From Fibrobacterota bacterium (lineage in GTDB: Bacteria; Fibrobacterota; Chitinivibrionia; Chitinivibrionales; FEN-1185): a stretch of DNA of 45,533 nucleotides. The position numbers and the translations under genes are program-made. The DNA lies in the NCBI GenBank assembly GCA_003165595.1, contig PLWQ01000016.1, forward strand, positions 690 to 46,222, given 5' to 3'. The notes beneath the pieces were generated by a model. That model made no database searches, had not been told where the DNA came from, and worked only from the letters and a program-made list of their open reading frames with translations. Positions within the stretch are counted from its first letter, which is position 1; the number at the start of each line of letters is the position of its first letter. Of the stretch, positions 32,368 through 41,822 are shown piece after piece.

Positions 32368-34152
32368 CTATTTGCCGCGCTTGACTCCCCCACCCGGAAG
32401 CTTCGCTTCCAATTCCCGTATCATCTTTTTTGCATGGTCGCTCTCGTCGGATTTCGGGTCGAGGTCGAGGCTCTTTTTGTAAGCCTCAAGCGCTTCACGA
32501 TCTTTGCCGGTGCCGTGAAGAATATCGGCATAGTGACTCATGACCACGCCGTCGTCGTTGATTAGTTTGAGCGCCTTACCAATGTAGACCAGGGCGCTGT
32601 CGAGACTGCCGAGCTTGTAAAACACCCATGCATAGGAATCGAGGAATGCGCCGTTTGCGGTGTCGCGGCTCACGGCGAACGCCAGCAGCGATCGTGCGCT
32701 GTCGAGCTTCATGCCTTTGTCGGCCCACATGTAGCCGAGGTAGTTCGCCGCCGCGGCATCGTCGGGCTTGAGGGCGAGAACGCGCCTGAACGCCTGCGCC
32801 GACGAGGCGATGTCACCCGTGCGTTCCAGCGCGCTGCCGAGTTCGTACCAGGCAAAGGTGTCGGCGGAATCGATCCCGATTGCTTTACGAAAAAACGGAA
32901 GCGCCGCCGGGAATTCTTTTCGTACGTTGTGCACGTAGCCCAGCGTTCGCCAGGCGGCCCCGCTCGCAGGCATGCTCTTTGTAAATCGGTTCGCGTCGGC
33001 GAGCGCCTCATCCATTTCCTTCTGCTTGATGTCGGTGTAGGCCACCTTGAGCCATGCGTCGCCGTAGTCGTTGCGGATCGCAAGCGTCTTCTCAAACTCC
33101 ACCCGGGCCGGATCGAGGCTGTCCTGGGCCTCGTATGCCAGCCCCAGGTAAAAATGCAGCTCATAGTCCTCGATGTCGGAGGCCAGCAGGGTGCGCAGCA
33201 GCGACTTCGCCTTTTCGTACTTGTTCCCGTAATAATAGAGCAGCGCCAGGGTCTTCCCGAACAGCTCGCCGGTGCTATCGGAGGTATACAGCTTCTCGTA
33301 GTACGGAATGGCCGCGGCATAATCGCTTTTGTGAATGTACGCCTGGGCGATGTTTCTCACCGCATCGAGATCGGCCGAATCGATCATCACCGCCATTTTG
33401 AAGAAGTCTAGCGCGAGAGCCGAGTCTCCTTTGGCAAGTTTTACTTCGCCGAGAGCGTTAAACAGCCGCGGATTCTGGCCGTTCTTCCCCGCCGCCACCA
33501 ACAGGCTCTCTGCGGCGCCCCAGTTGCGCTGCCGTCCGTAGAGTGCGCTCACCTTGAGCACCATTTCGATGGACGAGGAATCTTTCTTGAGATACTCTCT
33601 GTAATTCGCCAGCGCCTTGGGAACATTGCCGAGCGACTCGTACAACAATCCCAGCATGTACCGTATTTCCTTGTGTTTGTCGGGAATCAATTCCAGAACA
33701 TCGATGGCGCGTGAATACTGCCCCATCCTCATGTAAATACCGGCGCACAGCGACTTGTCCGCATCGGAGAGATCGACGTCCTTCTTCCTGCCGCGAATGC
33801 ATTGGATGGCCGCATCGAACTTCGACATGAGAACATACCGCTGGACCAGATCCTCCCGCAGCGTCCGCGATGCCGGGTCCAGTTCGTAGGCCATTTCGTA
33901 GTACTGCAACGCCAACTGGGCCAGGCCGTGGTGCTCGCATTCACGGGCCTGCATGAAATATTCCTGCGCCCGGCGATGCGCAGACCACTCCCGGGAATGA
34001 CGTTCCACCGGCTGTATAAGGGGGAATTTCTGCACGGTGCACCCGGCGCACAAAGCAAGCACGCACAACAGGACCGGGTATGCGGATCCCCGGCTTCGGT
34101 GAGGTTCAAGACGAGTATGAAGAGAGCGCGTGCTCCCAAAAGTGTGACGCAT
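32368..34152 (-). CDS. TPR-repeat lipoprotein
   Basis: The ATG at 34152 gives 594 residues. An N-terminal basic stretch precedes a lipoprotein signal (PVLLCVLALCAGC, Cys about 38). Fourteen or so TPR units follow from about residue 60 (ALQYYEMAYELDPASRTL, AIDVLELIPDKHKEIRYMLG, DVYTLGSALE-type helices), ending in a polar tail rich in lysine (AKLPGGGVKRGK). TPR arrays hold protein complexes together. It starts 4 bp after the PASTA gene's stop, so the two are co-translated. A periplasmic scaffold for the secretion operon is inferred. Confidence 0.9.
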   Translation of the reverse strand: MRHTFGSTRSLHTRLEPHRSRGSAYPVLLCVLALCAGCTVQKFPLIQPVERHSREWSAHRRAQEYFMQARECEHHGLAQLALQYYEMAYELDPASRTLREDLVQRYVLMSKFDAAIQCIRGRKKDVDLSDADKSLCAGIYMRMGQYSRAIDVLELIPDKHKEIRYMLGLLYESLGNVPKALANYREYLKKDSSSIEMVLKVSALYGRQRNWGAAESLLVAAGKNGQNPRLFNALGEVKLAKGDSALALDFFKMAVMIDSADLDAVRNIAQAYIHKSDYAAAIPYYEKLYTSDSTGELFGKTLALLYYYGNKYEKAKSLLRTLLASDIEDYELHFYLGLAYEAQDSLDPARVEFEKTLAIRNDYGDAWLKVAYTDIKQKEMDEALADANRFTKSMPASGAAWRTLGYVHNVRKEFPAALPFFRKAIGIDSADTFAWYELGSALERTGDIASSAQAFRRVLALKPDDAAAANYLGYMWADKGMKLDSARSLLAFAVSRDTANGAFLDSYAWVFYKLGSLDSALVYIGKALKLINDDGVVMSHYADILHGTGKDREALEAYKKSLDLDPKSDESDHAKKMIRELEAKLPGGGVKRGK

Positions 34153-34156
34153 TGGA

Positions 34157-34927
34157 TTAATTGATAACCGAAACAACAATGTTGACTGCACTCTCCAGCG
34201 GCACACTGCTGCCGGGGGGCACCGATTGAGATACCACGGTCCCGGGTGAAAGGGTTGCGTTGGTCTTGTATTCCAGTTTCCCGAGCTTGAGACCGGCATC
34301 CTCGATCTTCTTTTTCGCATCGAGAAGACCTTCTCCAATGAGGTTCGGCATGTCGGCATGCGTCGGCTTTGCGCCGTCGGAAATCACGAGGTCCACAGGC
34401 ATTTCTTTGGAAATCGAAGACCCCTGGGCAGGAGACATCTGGCTCACCATGTCCTTTTCGAGAGAATCCGAAAAATCCCTTTTGCGTTTTCCCACGGTGA
34501 ATCCCAGCTTGCGCAGTTCGATCACGGCCTTGCGCTCGGTAAGTTTGCGCACATCGGGCACGACACCTGTCTCCGAGCCCTTGCTCACCACGACAATCAC
34601 CATGCGCCCCTTCTTCACCTGTTCGTCGGCAGCCGGCTGCTGACTTATGATGCACTCATGAGGAATTTTCTCGTCGTATTGCCTCGCCCTTATCTGCAGA
34701 CGCAGGCCCGTATCGAAAAGCCGCTGACGGGCTTTCTCCCACGGAAGATTTACAATCGCGGGAACGATAACCACCTGGCGGTCGGTGTGCACAATCCCGG
34801 GCATCACCATTTTGTCGACGACAAAAATCCCCACCGCCCCGCCCGCGAGGCACAGGATGAGCGCCGAGGGCAGGATTACTTTCCACAAGAGTTCGGCCGG
34901 GATGTTAATCGAATAGCTTTTCTTCAT
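34157..34927 (-). CDS. Inner-membrane protein with three PASTA domains
   Basis: The 256-residue product has one membrane segment (residues about 18-41, VILPSALILCLAGGAVGIFV) and then three PASTA domains (about 45-116, 118-186 and 188-254), each with a valine/proline strand start (VVIVPAIVNLPWEKARQRLF, VVPDVRKLTERKAVIELRKL, MPNLIGEGLLDAKKKIED). PASTA domains bind peptidoglycan fragments or beta-lactams in kinases and penicillin-binding proteins. No kinase or transpeptidase domain is attached here, so it may be a wall sensor or anchor. Its start overlaps the Crp/Fnr gene by 23 bp. Confidence 0.93.
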   Translation of the reverse strand: MKKSYSINIPAELLWKVILPSALILCLAGGAVGIFVVDKMVMPGIVHTDRQVVIVPAIVNLPWEKARQRLFDTGLRLQIRARQYDEKIPHECIISQQPAADEQVKKGRMVIVVVSKGSETGVVPDVRKLTERKAVIELRKLGFTVGKRKRDFSDSLEKDMVSQMSPAQGSSISKEMPVDLVISDGAKPTHADMPNLIGEGLLDAKKKIEDAGLKLGKLEYKTNATLSPGTVVSQSVPPGSSVPLESAVNIVVSVIN

Positions 34928-35588
34928 TCAAAATCACCAGTTTCTTTCCGTCTGCGACAAGGTAGTGTTTCTTTTGCAATTGCGACATTATTCGCGATAC
35001 GGTTTCCCGGCTCGTTCCCGCCATGTCGGCAATAACCTGATGCGTGGGCCGGTTCGGGATCACGATCATGTCCCTCACGCGCTGGCCCTGGTCCTTGGCG
35101 AGCTGGAGAAGAACATCCGCAACTCGTCCGTACACGCTCATGAGCGACAACGTATTAATATGCTTGTTAGCGCGCCTGATGCGCTTGGACATTTCCACAA
35201 GAATCTGGATCGTTATTTTTGGATACCGCTGGAGAATGTCGAGGAACATCTTGCGATACAGCATAAGCAGCACGCATTGATCGGACGCAATCACCGATGC
35301 GCTTCGCGGTTCACCGTCGAGAATGGCCATCTCTCCAAAGAAGTCGCCGGGTTTGAGCGTGGCGAGGATTGCGCTCTTGCCTTCCGAGGTAATCACGGCC
35401 ACATGGACGTGGCCCGAAACGATGACAAAAAACGTTTGACCTTCATCGTCGTCTTCGTGGACGATAACCTCGTTGGGCGAGAAGGTTCTCGGCACCATTA
35501 TCCTGCAGATTGCCGAACGATCCATACTCGACAAACAGGAAAACAGCGGCACACCCGCGGCTACCGATTCGATTTCCTGCGCATTCAT
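34905..35588 (-). CDS. Crp/Fnr-family transcription regulator
   Basis: The 227-residue product has an N-terminal cyclic-nucleotide-binding domain with the phosphate-binding cassette GDFFGEMAILDGEPRSAS (Glu86, Arg95, Ser96 in the positions used for cAMP), a long dimerisation helix and a C-terminal winged helix (THQVIADMAGTSRETVSRIM). It should sense a cyclic nucleotide or related signal and bind DNA. Its start overlaps the big TPR gene's stop by 4 bp, and it heads PASTA, TPR and PorV-type genes, so it may control its own operon. No CRP half-site pair was seen upstream. Confidence 0.95.
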   Translation of the reverse strand: MNAQEIESVAAGVPLFSCLSSMDRSAICRIMVPRTFSPNEVIVHEDDDEGQTFFVIVSGHVHVAVITSEGKSAILATLKPGDFFGEMAILDGEPRSASVIASDQCVLLMLYRKMFLDILQRYPKITIQILVEMSKRIRRANKHINTLSLMSVYGRVADVLLQLAKDQGQRVRDMIVIPNRPTHQVIADMAGTSRETVSRIMSQLQKKHYLVADGKKLVILNEEKLFD

Positions 35589-38500
35589 TGCTGGTTCTCC
35601 GTTATGGTGGAAAGCTGCTCAACGTGTGAGACGGCCTCGCGCCCGAGTTCTCCGGTTTCTCCATCGGTTCGCACGATTTTCCTGTAGAGGGCAAGCGCCT
35701 TTTTGTACTCTCCCAGGCGCTCGTATACCCGCGCCGCCTCGCATTCGGAGGTGATACCCCACCGGCCGATGCCCGCGTAGAACGACGGTACCTTGAGGTA
35801 CTCAGTTGCCGCTTTTTGATAATCGCCCTGCCGTGCATAGCAGGTGGCGGTCCAGTACATTATTTCCGGCTTCTCCTCGAGACTCGGACTGGCGGACGCC
35901 TTGGCGAATTGCTTGAGCGCTTCGTCGAAATGCGAGGCCTGTAACAGGCAGAAACCCGTCTTGAGATGCGCCGACGACGGGTTGATCTCCTCCGGGAAAC
36001 TGTCGAGTATGGTTTCGTACATCCGCGCCGCTTCCAGCCAGCGGGATAGTTTCTGAAAATCGACGGCCGCGTTGTAGGCGGCCCTAAAACGCGTCATCCT
36101 GTCCGTTGCCGTGTGAGACAACGCAGCGGTAAAGAACTTTGAGGCCTGTTCGAAATCGTTCTGGTCGTGATAAATCATCCCGAGTTTGAAATTGGCAAGC
36201 CCAGCGAAGCTGCTTCGCGGGTACGACTCGACAAACCCGTTAAAGCGATCGAGCGCCACATCCGTTTTTCCCGCATAAAACCACGTCAGCGCCGTCTGGT
36301 AGGCCGCCGCGTCGCGCCATGCGGAATTCGGATATCTTTCGAGAATATAATTAAATCGCGAACGGGCCTTGTCATAATCCTTGTTCACCAGAAACGCGAG
36401 TCCTTCGTGATACAGGATCTGCGTGTAGGCATCGCCCGACGTGCCGAAGCGGTTCCTGAAGAGTGACGACGCACGGTCGGCGTCCGCATGCCGGCCATCC
36501 ATCAGGAGGGCAGAGGCAAGCCCCGCATATGCTTCGACGCTGTCGGGCCCGGTCCTGGCAACTGCGGCGGCACGCTGGTACGCGACGACCGCCTCCGGAT
36601 AGATCCGGCTGCCGAAAAAGAGGCCGCCCATCATGAGAAGGGCCGTGTCCTTTCGCTGATACCCGTCCACGGCCACCACCTTGTTGCAATAGTCAATTGC
36701 CTCGCGTATCAAGCCTTTGCTTTGCGAAATGCCCGCAAGATCGAGATACACATCCCCGGCAAAATCGGCCGGCAGTTTTTCCCTGGCGAGATCCCCCAGC
36801 ACCGCTGCGGCCTCGTCGATCCGGCCAAGTTTCGCCAGACACCGGGCGGAGCCGAGCCGGGCGGATGCACGGCGGTTGCCGGCGGCGCTCCGCGCGCACA
36901 GCCTGAAATTGTTCAACGCTTCGCCGTACTTCTCCATGGTGAAGTATCCGACTGCAACTTCGTAACGCGCAGCCTCGGCAAAGGGGCTAAACGGGTACAG
37001 CATGAGCACCTTCCTGAATTTGTCGAGCGATTCGGGGACGCGGCGACGGCATTTCTCCACGAGCCCGTCGAGATAATATCCCTCGGCCGCCGATGACGAA
37101 TCGGCAAATCTCCTGAAGAACTCCCGTACAAACGCTTCCGCGGAATCGGGCTTGCCCATGGCGCAGTAGTTGCGCGCGCTTCCCAGGAGCGATTGAGCGG
37201 CGCAGGGGCCGGCCGGAAATGCCTTTGCCGCGTTGGCGTAGGCAAGCGCGGCCTGTTGCCGGAAGGACGAGTCGCCGCTGTCGGCGCGTGCTTCGCAGTA
37301 GTGTGCGATAATGAGATACACTTCGGGGCGATGGATGCTTGAAGGATGTGTTGATAAAAAGCGTTCGCCTCCGGCAAAGCCCCGGTTCGACAGCACCAGA
37401 AGCCTGTAGGACGCGTCGTCGGCAACGCGCGGAACCGGGCATCTGGTGACGGAGGAATAGAGCGCAATCGCACGCGCCCTGGCCGAATCTGCCGCCGCCG
37501 CATCGAATTCGATGCGCGCCTTTTCGTAGAGTCTCTCCCAGGCGCCCGCCTTTGCCAGTGCAAGCGAGAACTTTACGGAATCGGATTCTCCCTGTGCGGC
37601 CCGCTGCGCCCGATCGAGCAAGTCTACGGCCCTCCCGTACTCATGCAGATCGTTTGAGTAGATCTCAGCAACACCCATGAGCCGGCGCACGGAGCCGGTG
37701 CTGTCGGGCCTTTGGACCGCCATCTCCGACAGCGCACCCACGGCATGGTCGAGGTCGCGCAGGCGAAATGCGGCAAGATAATGCGCCCTGTTCTTCGCCT
37801 TTTCAACGAGCTCCGCGGAAGCGTCCGATTCGATCACGCTGGTGTACCGCTGCAGCGCCGCCGCGGCGTTGCCGAGCGATTCCTCGCATTGACCCATGGC
37901 AAACAGCACGTCGTTGTACAACGGGCTTTCCGGATACATCCTGAGAAAATTCTCGTATTCCTGGAGCGCCGCGCCGTACCTGCGGTACTTATCACGAAAG
38001 ATGGTGGCAATCTGGACCGAGACCCGGTCGCCGTCGGTGACGCCGGGCAACTGCGCGTATCTTCGGTACGCCGCGATGGCGCTCGGGAAGAGCCCCATAC
38101 CGCAGTACAGGTCTGCCGCCTCAGCCAGCGCTTTCCTGCCATACGACGACACGGTGTCTCTGGCGGAAATCAACATCAGGGTTTCAACGGCATCGGACGA
38201 CGCGCCGCGCCGCTCTTGACATTGTGCGATACGGTACCGCGCCAGCGACGCCATGGAATCCTGGGTCGTTGCGGCGGCCGCCCGACGGTACAGTTTTTCG
38301 GCAAGATCGAGCGACTGCGCGGCGGCGGCGTTGTCGGCCCATTCCAGGAGAAAATCCTGCGACAGACTCTGCCCCTTCTGCTGGTAATACTCGGAAAGCT
38401 TCCGGAACACGACAAGGCTGGTTGCATGGTCTTTCTGCGCGTCGAGAAACGAAATGTAGTTGAGGCATGCCTCTTCTTTTTCCGGAAACGCCTGTTCGGC

Positions 38501-39259
38501 CCCGAGCATGGCCGAAAACAGGCGCGATGCGCGGTCGGGTTTCTGGGTCATGGATGCAAGCAGTGCCTGGTAATACAGCAGGCGCGGCAGGAACTGTTTG
38601 TCGTTTGCAAAGCGTTTCTCCGCAGCGGCAATCACTTTCCCCGCATCGCCGAAATTCTTCTGCTCAAGGTGAAGCTTGACAAGCAAACACGAAGCGTCTT
38701 TGGCCGGTTCCTGTCTGGGAAAGCGATCGAAGAAAGTGGTAAACAGGTCGGTGGCCCTCTCGGTGTTGCCGTCTTCCCGGGCGCAGAGCGCGGCCTCGTA
38801 GAGCGCCTTTGACGCCAGAGAGCTGGATGGGAACTTGAACCACAGGTGGAAGAAACGTTCCGAAGCCTCTCTGTTGTTCCCGAGCGCCTTTTGAGCGGCG
38901 GCGGCGTAATAAATGGCGTCAGGCACGCGGCCATCCCACGAGAACTGCCGGACAAAATCGTCCAACACATCGCAAGACTTGGCAAATTCATTCATCCGGA
39001 AATGGCATATTCCGGCTTTGTAGAAAGCCGCGATTTCGTTTTCGGCCGGCTGCCGGTACCCCGGAGTCTTCGGGACATGCAACGAGTTCTTCTTGTACCC
39101 GGCAAGGTATTTCTGGTATTGCTGGTATTGCTGCAAGGCGGGACCATACAGAGAATCGGCGAAATACCTCTCAGCCGCGACAAACGACGCGGAACCGTCG
39201 GCGTCGGCAAAGCAGGAGAACGCAGCGCAGGCGATGAAAAAAAATGACGCGATTTTCAT
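35585..39259 (-). CDS. Very large periplasmic TPR-repeat protein
   Basis: The ATG at 39259 gives 1224 residues with a signal peptide (ASFFFIACAAFSCFADAD). The rest is a long superhelix of TPR units of about 34-38 residues, with repeated motifs such as AAFYKAGICHFRMNEFAKS, ALYEAALCAREDGN and AAYQTALTWFYAGKTDVAL. Related proteins (CpoB/YbgF-like and BamD-like) coordinate envelope assembly; the length here is unusual. The last codons overlap the Crp gene. It is the first gene of a six-gene minus-strand operon. The long minus- and plus-strand frames inside it are shadows. Confidence 0.93.
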   Translation of the reverse strand: MKIASFFFIACAAFSCFADADGSASFVAAERYFADSLYGPALQQYQQYQKYLAGYKKNSLHVPKTPGYRQPAENEIAAFYKAGICHFRMNEFAKSCDVLDDFVRQFSWDGRVPDAIYYAAAAQKALGNNREASERFFHLWFKFPSSSLASKALYEAALCAREDGNTERATDLFTTFFDRFPRQEPAKDASCLLVKLHLEQKNFGDAGKVIAAAEKRFANDKQFLPRLLYYQALLASMTQKPDRASRLFSAMLGAEQAFPEKEEACLNYISFLDAQKDHATSLVVFRKLSEYYQQKGQSLSQDFLLEWADNAAAAQSLDLAEKLYRRAAAATTQDSMASLARYRIAQCQERRGASSDAVETLMLISARDTVSSYGRKALAEAADLYCGMGLFPSAIAAYRRYAQLPGVTDGDRVSVQIATIFRDKYRRYGAALQEYENFLRMYPESPLYNDVLFAMGQCEESLGNAAAALQRYTSVIESDASAELVEKAKNRAHYLAAFRLRDLDHAVGALSEMAVQRPDSTGSVRRLMGVAEIYSNDLHEYGRAVDLLDRAQRAAQGESDSVKFSLALAKAGAWERLYEKARIEFDAAAADSARARAIALYSSVTRCPVPRVADDASYRLLVLSNRGFAGGERFLSTHPSSIHRPEVYLIIAHYCEARADSGDSSFRQQAALAYANAAKAFPAGPCAAQSLLGSARNYCAMGKPDSAEAFVREFFRRFADSSSAAEGYYLDGLVEKCRRRVPESLDKFRKVLMLYPFSPFAEAARYEVAVGYFTMEKYGEALNNFRLCARSAAGNRRASARLGSARCLAKLGRIDEAAAVLGDLAREKLPADFAGDVYLDLAGISQSKGLIREAIDYCNKVVAVDGYQRKDTALLMMGGLFFGSRIYPEAVVAYQRAAAVARTGPDSVEAYAGLASALLMDGRHADADRASSLFRNRFGTSGDAYTQILYHEGLAFLVNKDYDKARSRFNYILERYPNSAWRDAAAYQTALTWFYAGKTDVALDRFNGFVESYPRSSFAGLANFKLGMIYHDQNDFEQASKFFTAALSHTATDRMTRFRAAYNAAVDFQKLSRWLEAARMYETILDSFPEEINPSSAHLKTGFCLLQASHFDEALKQFAKASASPSLEEKPEIMYWTATCYARQGDYQKAATEYLKVPSFYAGIGRWGITSECEAARVYERLGEYKKALALYRKIVRTDGETGELGREAVSHVEQLSTITENQQ

Positions 39260-39386
39260 GGAAACAAATCTATTTGTTGACGGCAATCAGGTATGCGCGA
39301 TTACCAAAAATACTATTAGAAAGGCTCGTTCAGATAGAAAAGACTAATGCGCGGGATGGAAGAAGAAGTTTATAGTCGTTTGCTAA

Positions 39387-39482
39387 CCCCGAAACAATAG
39401 CTTTGGGGACCGCGATTACGACCGGATGTACGCCCCGGTGAGCAGCCTGTACTGCGCAAACGTGGAGATTCAACGGTCTCCA
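39387..39482 (+). repeat. Hairpin-headed dispersed repeat, copy 3
   Basis: Stem CCCCGAAA/CTTTGGGG (39387-39408, one GT pair) and then the shared tail ACCGCGATTACGACCGGATG and GTGAGCAGCCTGTACTGCG. Preceded by GTCGTTTGCTAA, matching GTCGCTCGCTAA before copy 2. Confidence 0.85.
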
Positions 39483-39483
39483 C

Positions 39484-39513
39484 AAAAAAAAGGAGCGTTC
39501 ACTGTGACGCTCC
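39484..39513 (-). terminator. Intrinsic terminator of the AMIN-like gene pair
   Basis: On the minus strand GGAGCGT/ACGCTCC (39507-39513 with 39492-39498) is followed by eight T residues (39484-39491). It lies 48 bp after the stop of the 39561 gene. Confidence 0.9.
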
Positions 39514-39560
39514 GGAAACAAATCGCTGCAACCAGTTGCCGCGCCCCGCCGCCGCACCTC

Positions 39561-40325
39561 TTACCACATTTTGGGCTGGTGAACCGGAAGGTCGTTTGTG
39601 TCAAGATCGGTGAGGCCGCCGCCGTTGCGGTTGCCCATTGCCTTCCAAATAAAATAGCCCGCGATTCCACCCGCAACCACGACACCGCCGGTGACACCGG
39701 CAATAAGCCCGGGATTGGATTTTTCTTTCTGATCGGTGAGCGCCTTTATCTTTGCGGGATCGGTTGACCATTTGAAATTGAAGGAGATCACGTTGTACTC
39801 GTCGGTCACGTTGATTTTGGGGATTGCGCTCAGGTCGAACGTGACCGTAACCATGTCGTGCCATTCCGGATTGAGACCGCGCACTTCCTTGTTCACGTCT
39901 ATTTTGCCCTGTTCGAGTACGAACCCGTCAATGGGCGGCACCTTTTGCGAAGCCACGGGAGAATTCCCTTTTTGCGTATCGTTGAATTCGAACACCAGCT
40001 TGTTGGTCTTTCTCTTTACTTCATAGAAATAGCTTGACGGCTTGTCGCGGAAAATAAAATAGCAGGTGACGACGTTCTCTTTTTCTTCCTTTGAGGGCTC
40101 GCTTGAAATCTGAACTCCCTCGAGCACGGCGTTCTGAACCGGGTTAACCGGAGCAGCCGGCGGGGGCGTTCCGACGGGCGGAGGAGCCGTGGGCGCGGCA
40201 GGTTCCTCGGAGGGCGGCGTAAGTTCATTTGACCCGCCTCCCTGGGCGAACACAGGCGCTGCCATGAAGAAGGGAAACCACAAGATAAGAAAGCGCTTAA
40301 CCAATTCGTAGCCGAAACCGCGCAT
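39561..40325 (-). CDS. AMIN-like exported membrane protein, copy 2
   Basis: The ATG at 40325 has an excellent GAGGAGGCGGT ribosome site and gives 254 residues: signal peptide (FLILWFPFFMAAPVFAQ), proline-rich linker, an AMIN-like beta domain (about 75-205: VLEGVQISSEPSKEE, VVTCYFIFRDKPSSYFYEVK, NKLVFEFND, HDMVTVTFDLSAIPKI, SFNFKWSTDP), one membrane segment (IAGVTGGVVVAGGIAGYFIW) and a polar tail ending LDTNDLPVHQPKMW. AMIN domains target proteins to peptidoglycan or polysaccharide at the cell envelope. It is a close paralogue of the preceding gene, sharing the tail motif. Likely last gene of the acpS cluster. Confidence 0.85.
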   Translation of the reverse strand: MRGFGYELVKRFLILWFPFFMAAPVFAQGGGSNELTPPSEEPAAPTAPPPVGTPPPAAPVNPVQNAVLEGVQISSEPSKEEKENVVTCYFIFRDKPSSYFYEVKRKTNKLVFEFNDTQKGNSPVASQKVPPIDGFVLEQGKIDVNKEVRGLNPEWHDMVTVTFDLSAIPKINVTDEYNVISFNFKWSTDPAKIKALTDQKEKSNPGLIAGVTGGVVVAGGIAGYFIWKAMGNRNGGGLTDLDTNDLPVHQPKMW

Positions 40326-40525
40326 ACCGCCTCCTCGCATTATATAAAAAATACCCTCCGTGCCGAAAAGTGTCAATATCTTTCGGACCGGCGAAAGGGC
40401 CGCACGCATAACCGGGACCGGATGCTTTGCAAAAAGTTGCGCCGCCGATGGAGGTGGACTGTGCCAGGATCGGCGGCGGGCAAAAAGACAGTGCCGCAAT
40501 TCCGGAGGCAGAAAACACCAACCAT

Positions 40526-41263
40526 TTACCGCCACATTTTCTGCGAATGTGAGGGAAGGTCGGAAGTATCGAGCGCTCCGGCGACCGGGGGCGGAGGCGG
40601 AGGCTTGAGCAGATAATAGAGGGCCGCGCCTAAGACAACAGCGCCGCCGCCCGCCAATCCGCCTACCAGTCCCCAATTCGTCTGCCCTGCATTGTCAACG
40701 AGCGTTTTGAGCTTGGCCGGATCTGTCGACCATTTGAAGCTGAAGGAAATAACGTTGTATTCGTCGGACACGTGAATCTTGGGAATGGCGCTGAGGTTGA
40801 AGGAAACGCTCACCTGATCGTGCAATTCCGGATTAAGCCCCTTTACTTCCCTGTTGACGTCAACCTTGTGCTGATCGAGTTCGAAGCCCTCCAGGGGAGA
40901 CACCTTCTGGGACGGTATCGGCGAGGTCCCCTTTTGCGCATCATTGAATTCGAAAACCAGCTTGTTCGCTTTTCGCTTTACTTCATAGAAATAGCTTGAC
41001 GGCTTGTCACGGAAAATAAAGTAGCAGGTAACGGTGACGTCGCTGCCGCTCTCCTTGGATGGCTCGCTCGAAACCTGGATGCCTTCCAGAACGGCGTCAG
41101 GGACGGCACTCGCTGCGGCTGTCGCCGGCACGACTGCCTCGGGGGCGAAAGAAGGTTCTTTTAATGCCGAATCCGCTTCCTGGCCGAATACGGAAGCCGC
41201 CATGAAGAACGGAAACCACACGATGAGAATGCGAGCTGCGAATCCACCAACTGCTCGATACAT
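40526..41263 (-). CDS. AMIN-like exported membrane protein, copy 1
   Basis: The 245-residue product has the same layout as its neighbour: signal peptide (ILIVWFPFFMAASVFGQ), linker, AMIN-like domain (VLEGIQVSSEPSKES, TVTCYFIFRDKPSSYFYEVK, HDQVSVSFNLSAIPKI), one membrane segment (GLVGGLAGGGAVVLGAALYYL) and a tail ending LDTSDLPSHSQKMWR. The core is largely identical between copies, while linker and membrane segment differ, so tandem duplication followed by divergence is clear. Family naming rests on pattern. It lies 92 bp after acpS. Confidence 0.85.
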   Translation of the reverse strand: MYRAVGGFAARILIVWFPFFMAASVFGQEADSALKEPSFAPEAVVPATAAASAVPDAVLEGIQVSSEPSKESGSDVTVTCYFIFRDKPSSYFYEVKRKANKLVFEFNDAQKGTSPIPSQKVSPLEGFELDQHKVDVNREVKGLNPELHDQVSVSFNLSAIPKIHVSDEYNVISFSFKWSTDPAKLKTLVDNAGQTNWGLVGGLAGGGAVVLGAALYYLLKPPPPPPVAGALDTSDLPSHSQKMWR

Positions 41264-41355
41264 GCTGCCTCCGGATACGTTTGTTTCACCTGCCGGTAAT
41301 TATCCGCAACCGACGGTTCTCCTGAACCGCGGCGGTTGCTCTTTGGCACTGCCTG

Positions 41356-41742
41356 CTACAAAGCCCCGTCCATCACCACCATGCCGACGCAAACCGACTT
41401 CTCGTGGCTTATGGACGCGAGACAGCGGCCTATGCCGCATTTGTCCATTGCCTCTTGCAACAACACGCTGCACACGGAAATCGCGGGCGCCGCGCTCTCA
41501 CCCCGAACGATCTCCACGCTCCTCCAGCCGGACACCTTCTGGCAATCACGGGGAAGCGCTTTGTAAAACGCTTCCTTGGCGGCCCACCTGCCGGCAAAAT
41601 GAATTTCGGGCTTTGCCTTCTTTCCGCAATACTCGATTTCGGCAGGAGTGAACACCTTGTTCAGGAAATGGTCCCCATGCTTGCGGATCATCTCCCCGAT
41701 CCTTTCAATCGCCACCACGTCAACGCCTATTCCCTTTGTCAT
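41356..41742 (-). CDS. acpS: Holo-ACP synthase AcpS
   Basis: The 128-residue enzyme transfers 4'-phosphopantetheine from coenzyme A to acyl carrier protein. The magnesium-binding Asp8 (GIGVDVVAIERI) and Glu57 (RWAAKEAFYKAL) are present, and length is normal. The C-terminal SISHEKSVCVGMVVM strand also matches. It is the first minus-strand gene before the AMIN pair and is divergent from the glycosyltransferase. Confidence 0.96.
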   Translation of the reverse strand: MTKGIGVDVVAIERIGEMIRKHGDHFLNKVFTPAEIEYCGKKAKPEIHFAGRWAAKEAFYKALPRDCQKVSGWRSVEIVRGESAAPAISVCSVLLQEAMDKCGIGRCLASISHEKSVCVGMVVMDGAL

Positions 41743-41822
41743 ACTCAGCTCTTTTGCCTTTTGGACCGACTAGTTTTCGATGCATGGACCGCCCGGCTCG
41801 CACGTATATTTACCGGGTATCC

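Noticed and set aside
36488-37096. Plus-strand frames inside the 1224-residue TPR gene
   Set aside because: Shadows of GC-rich TPR codons without start signals or motifs.
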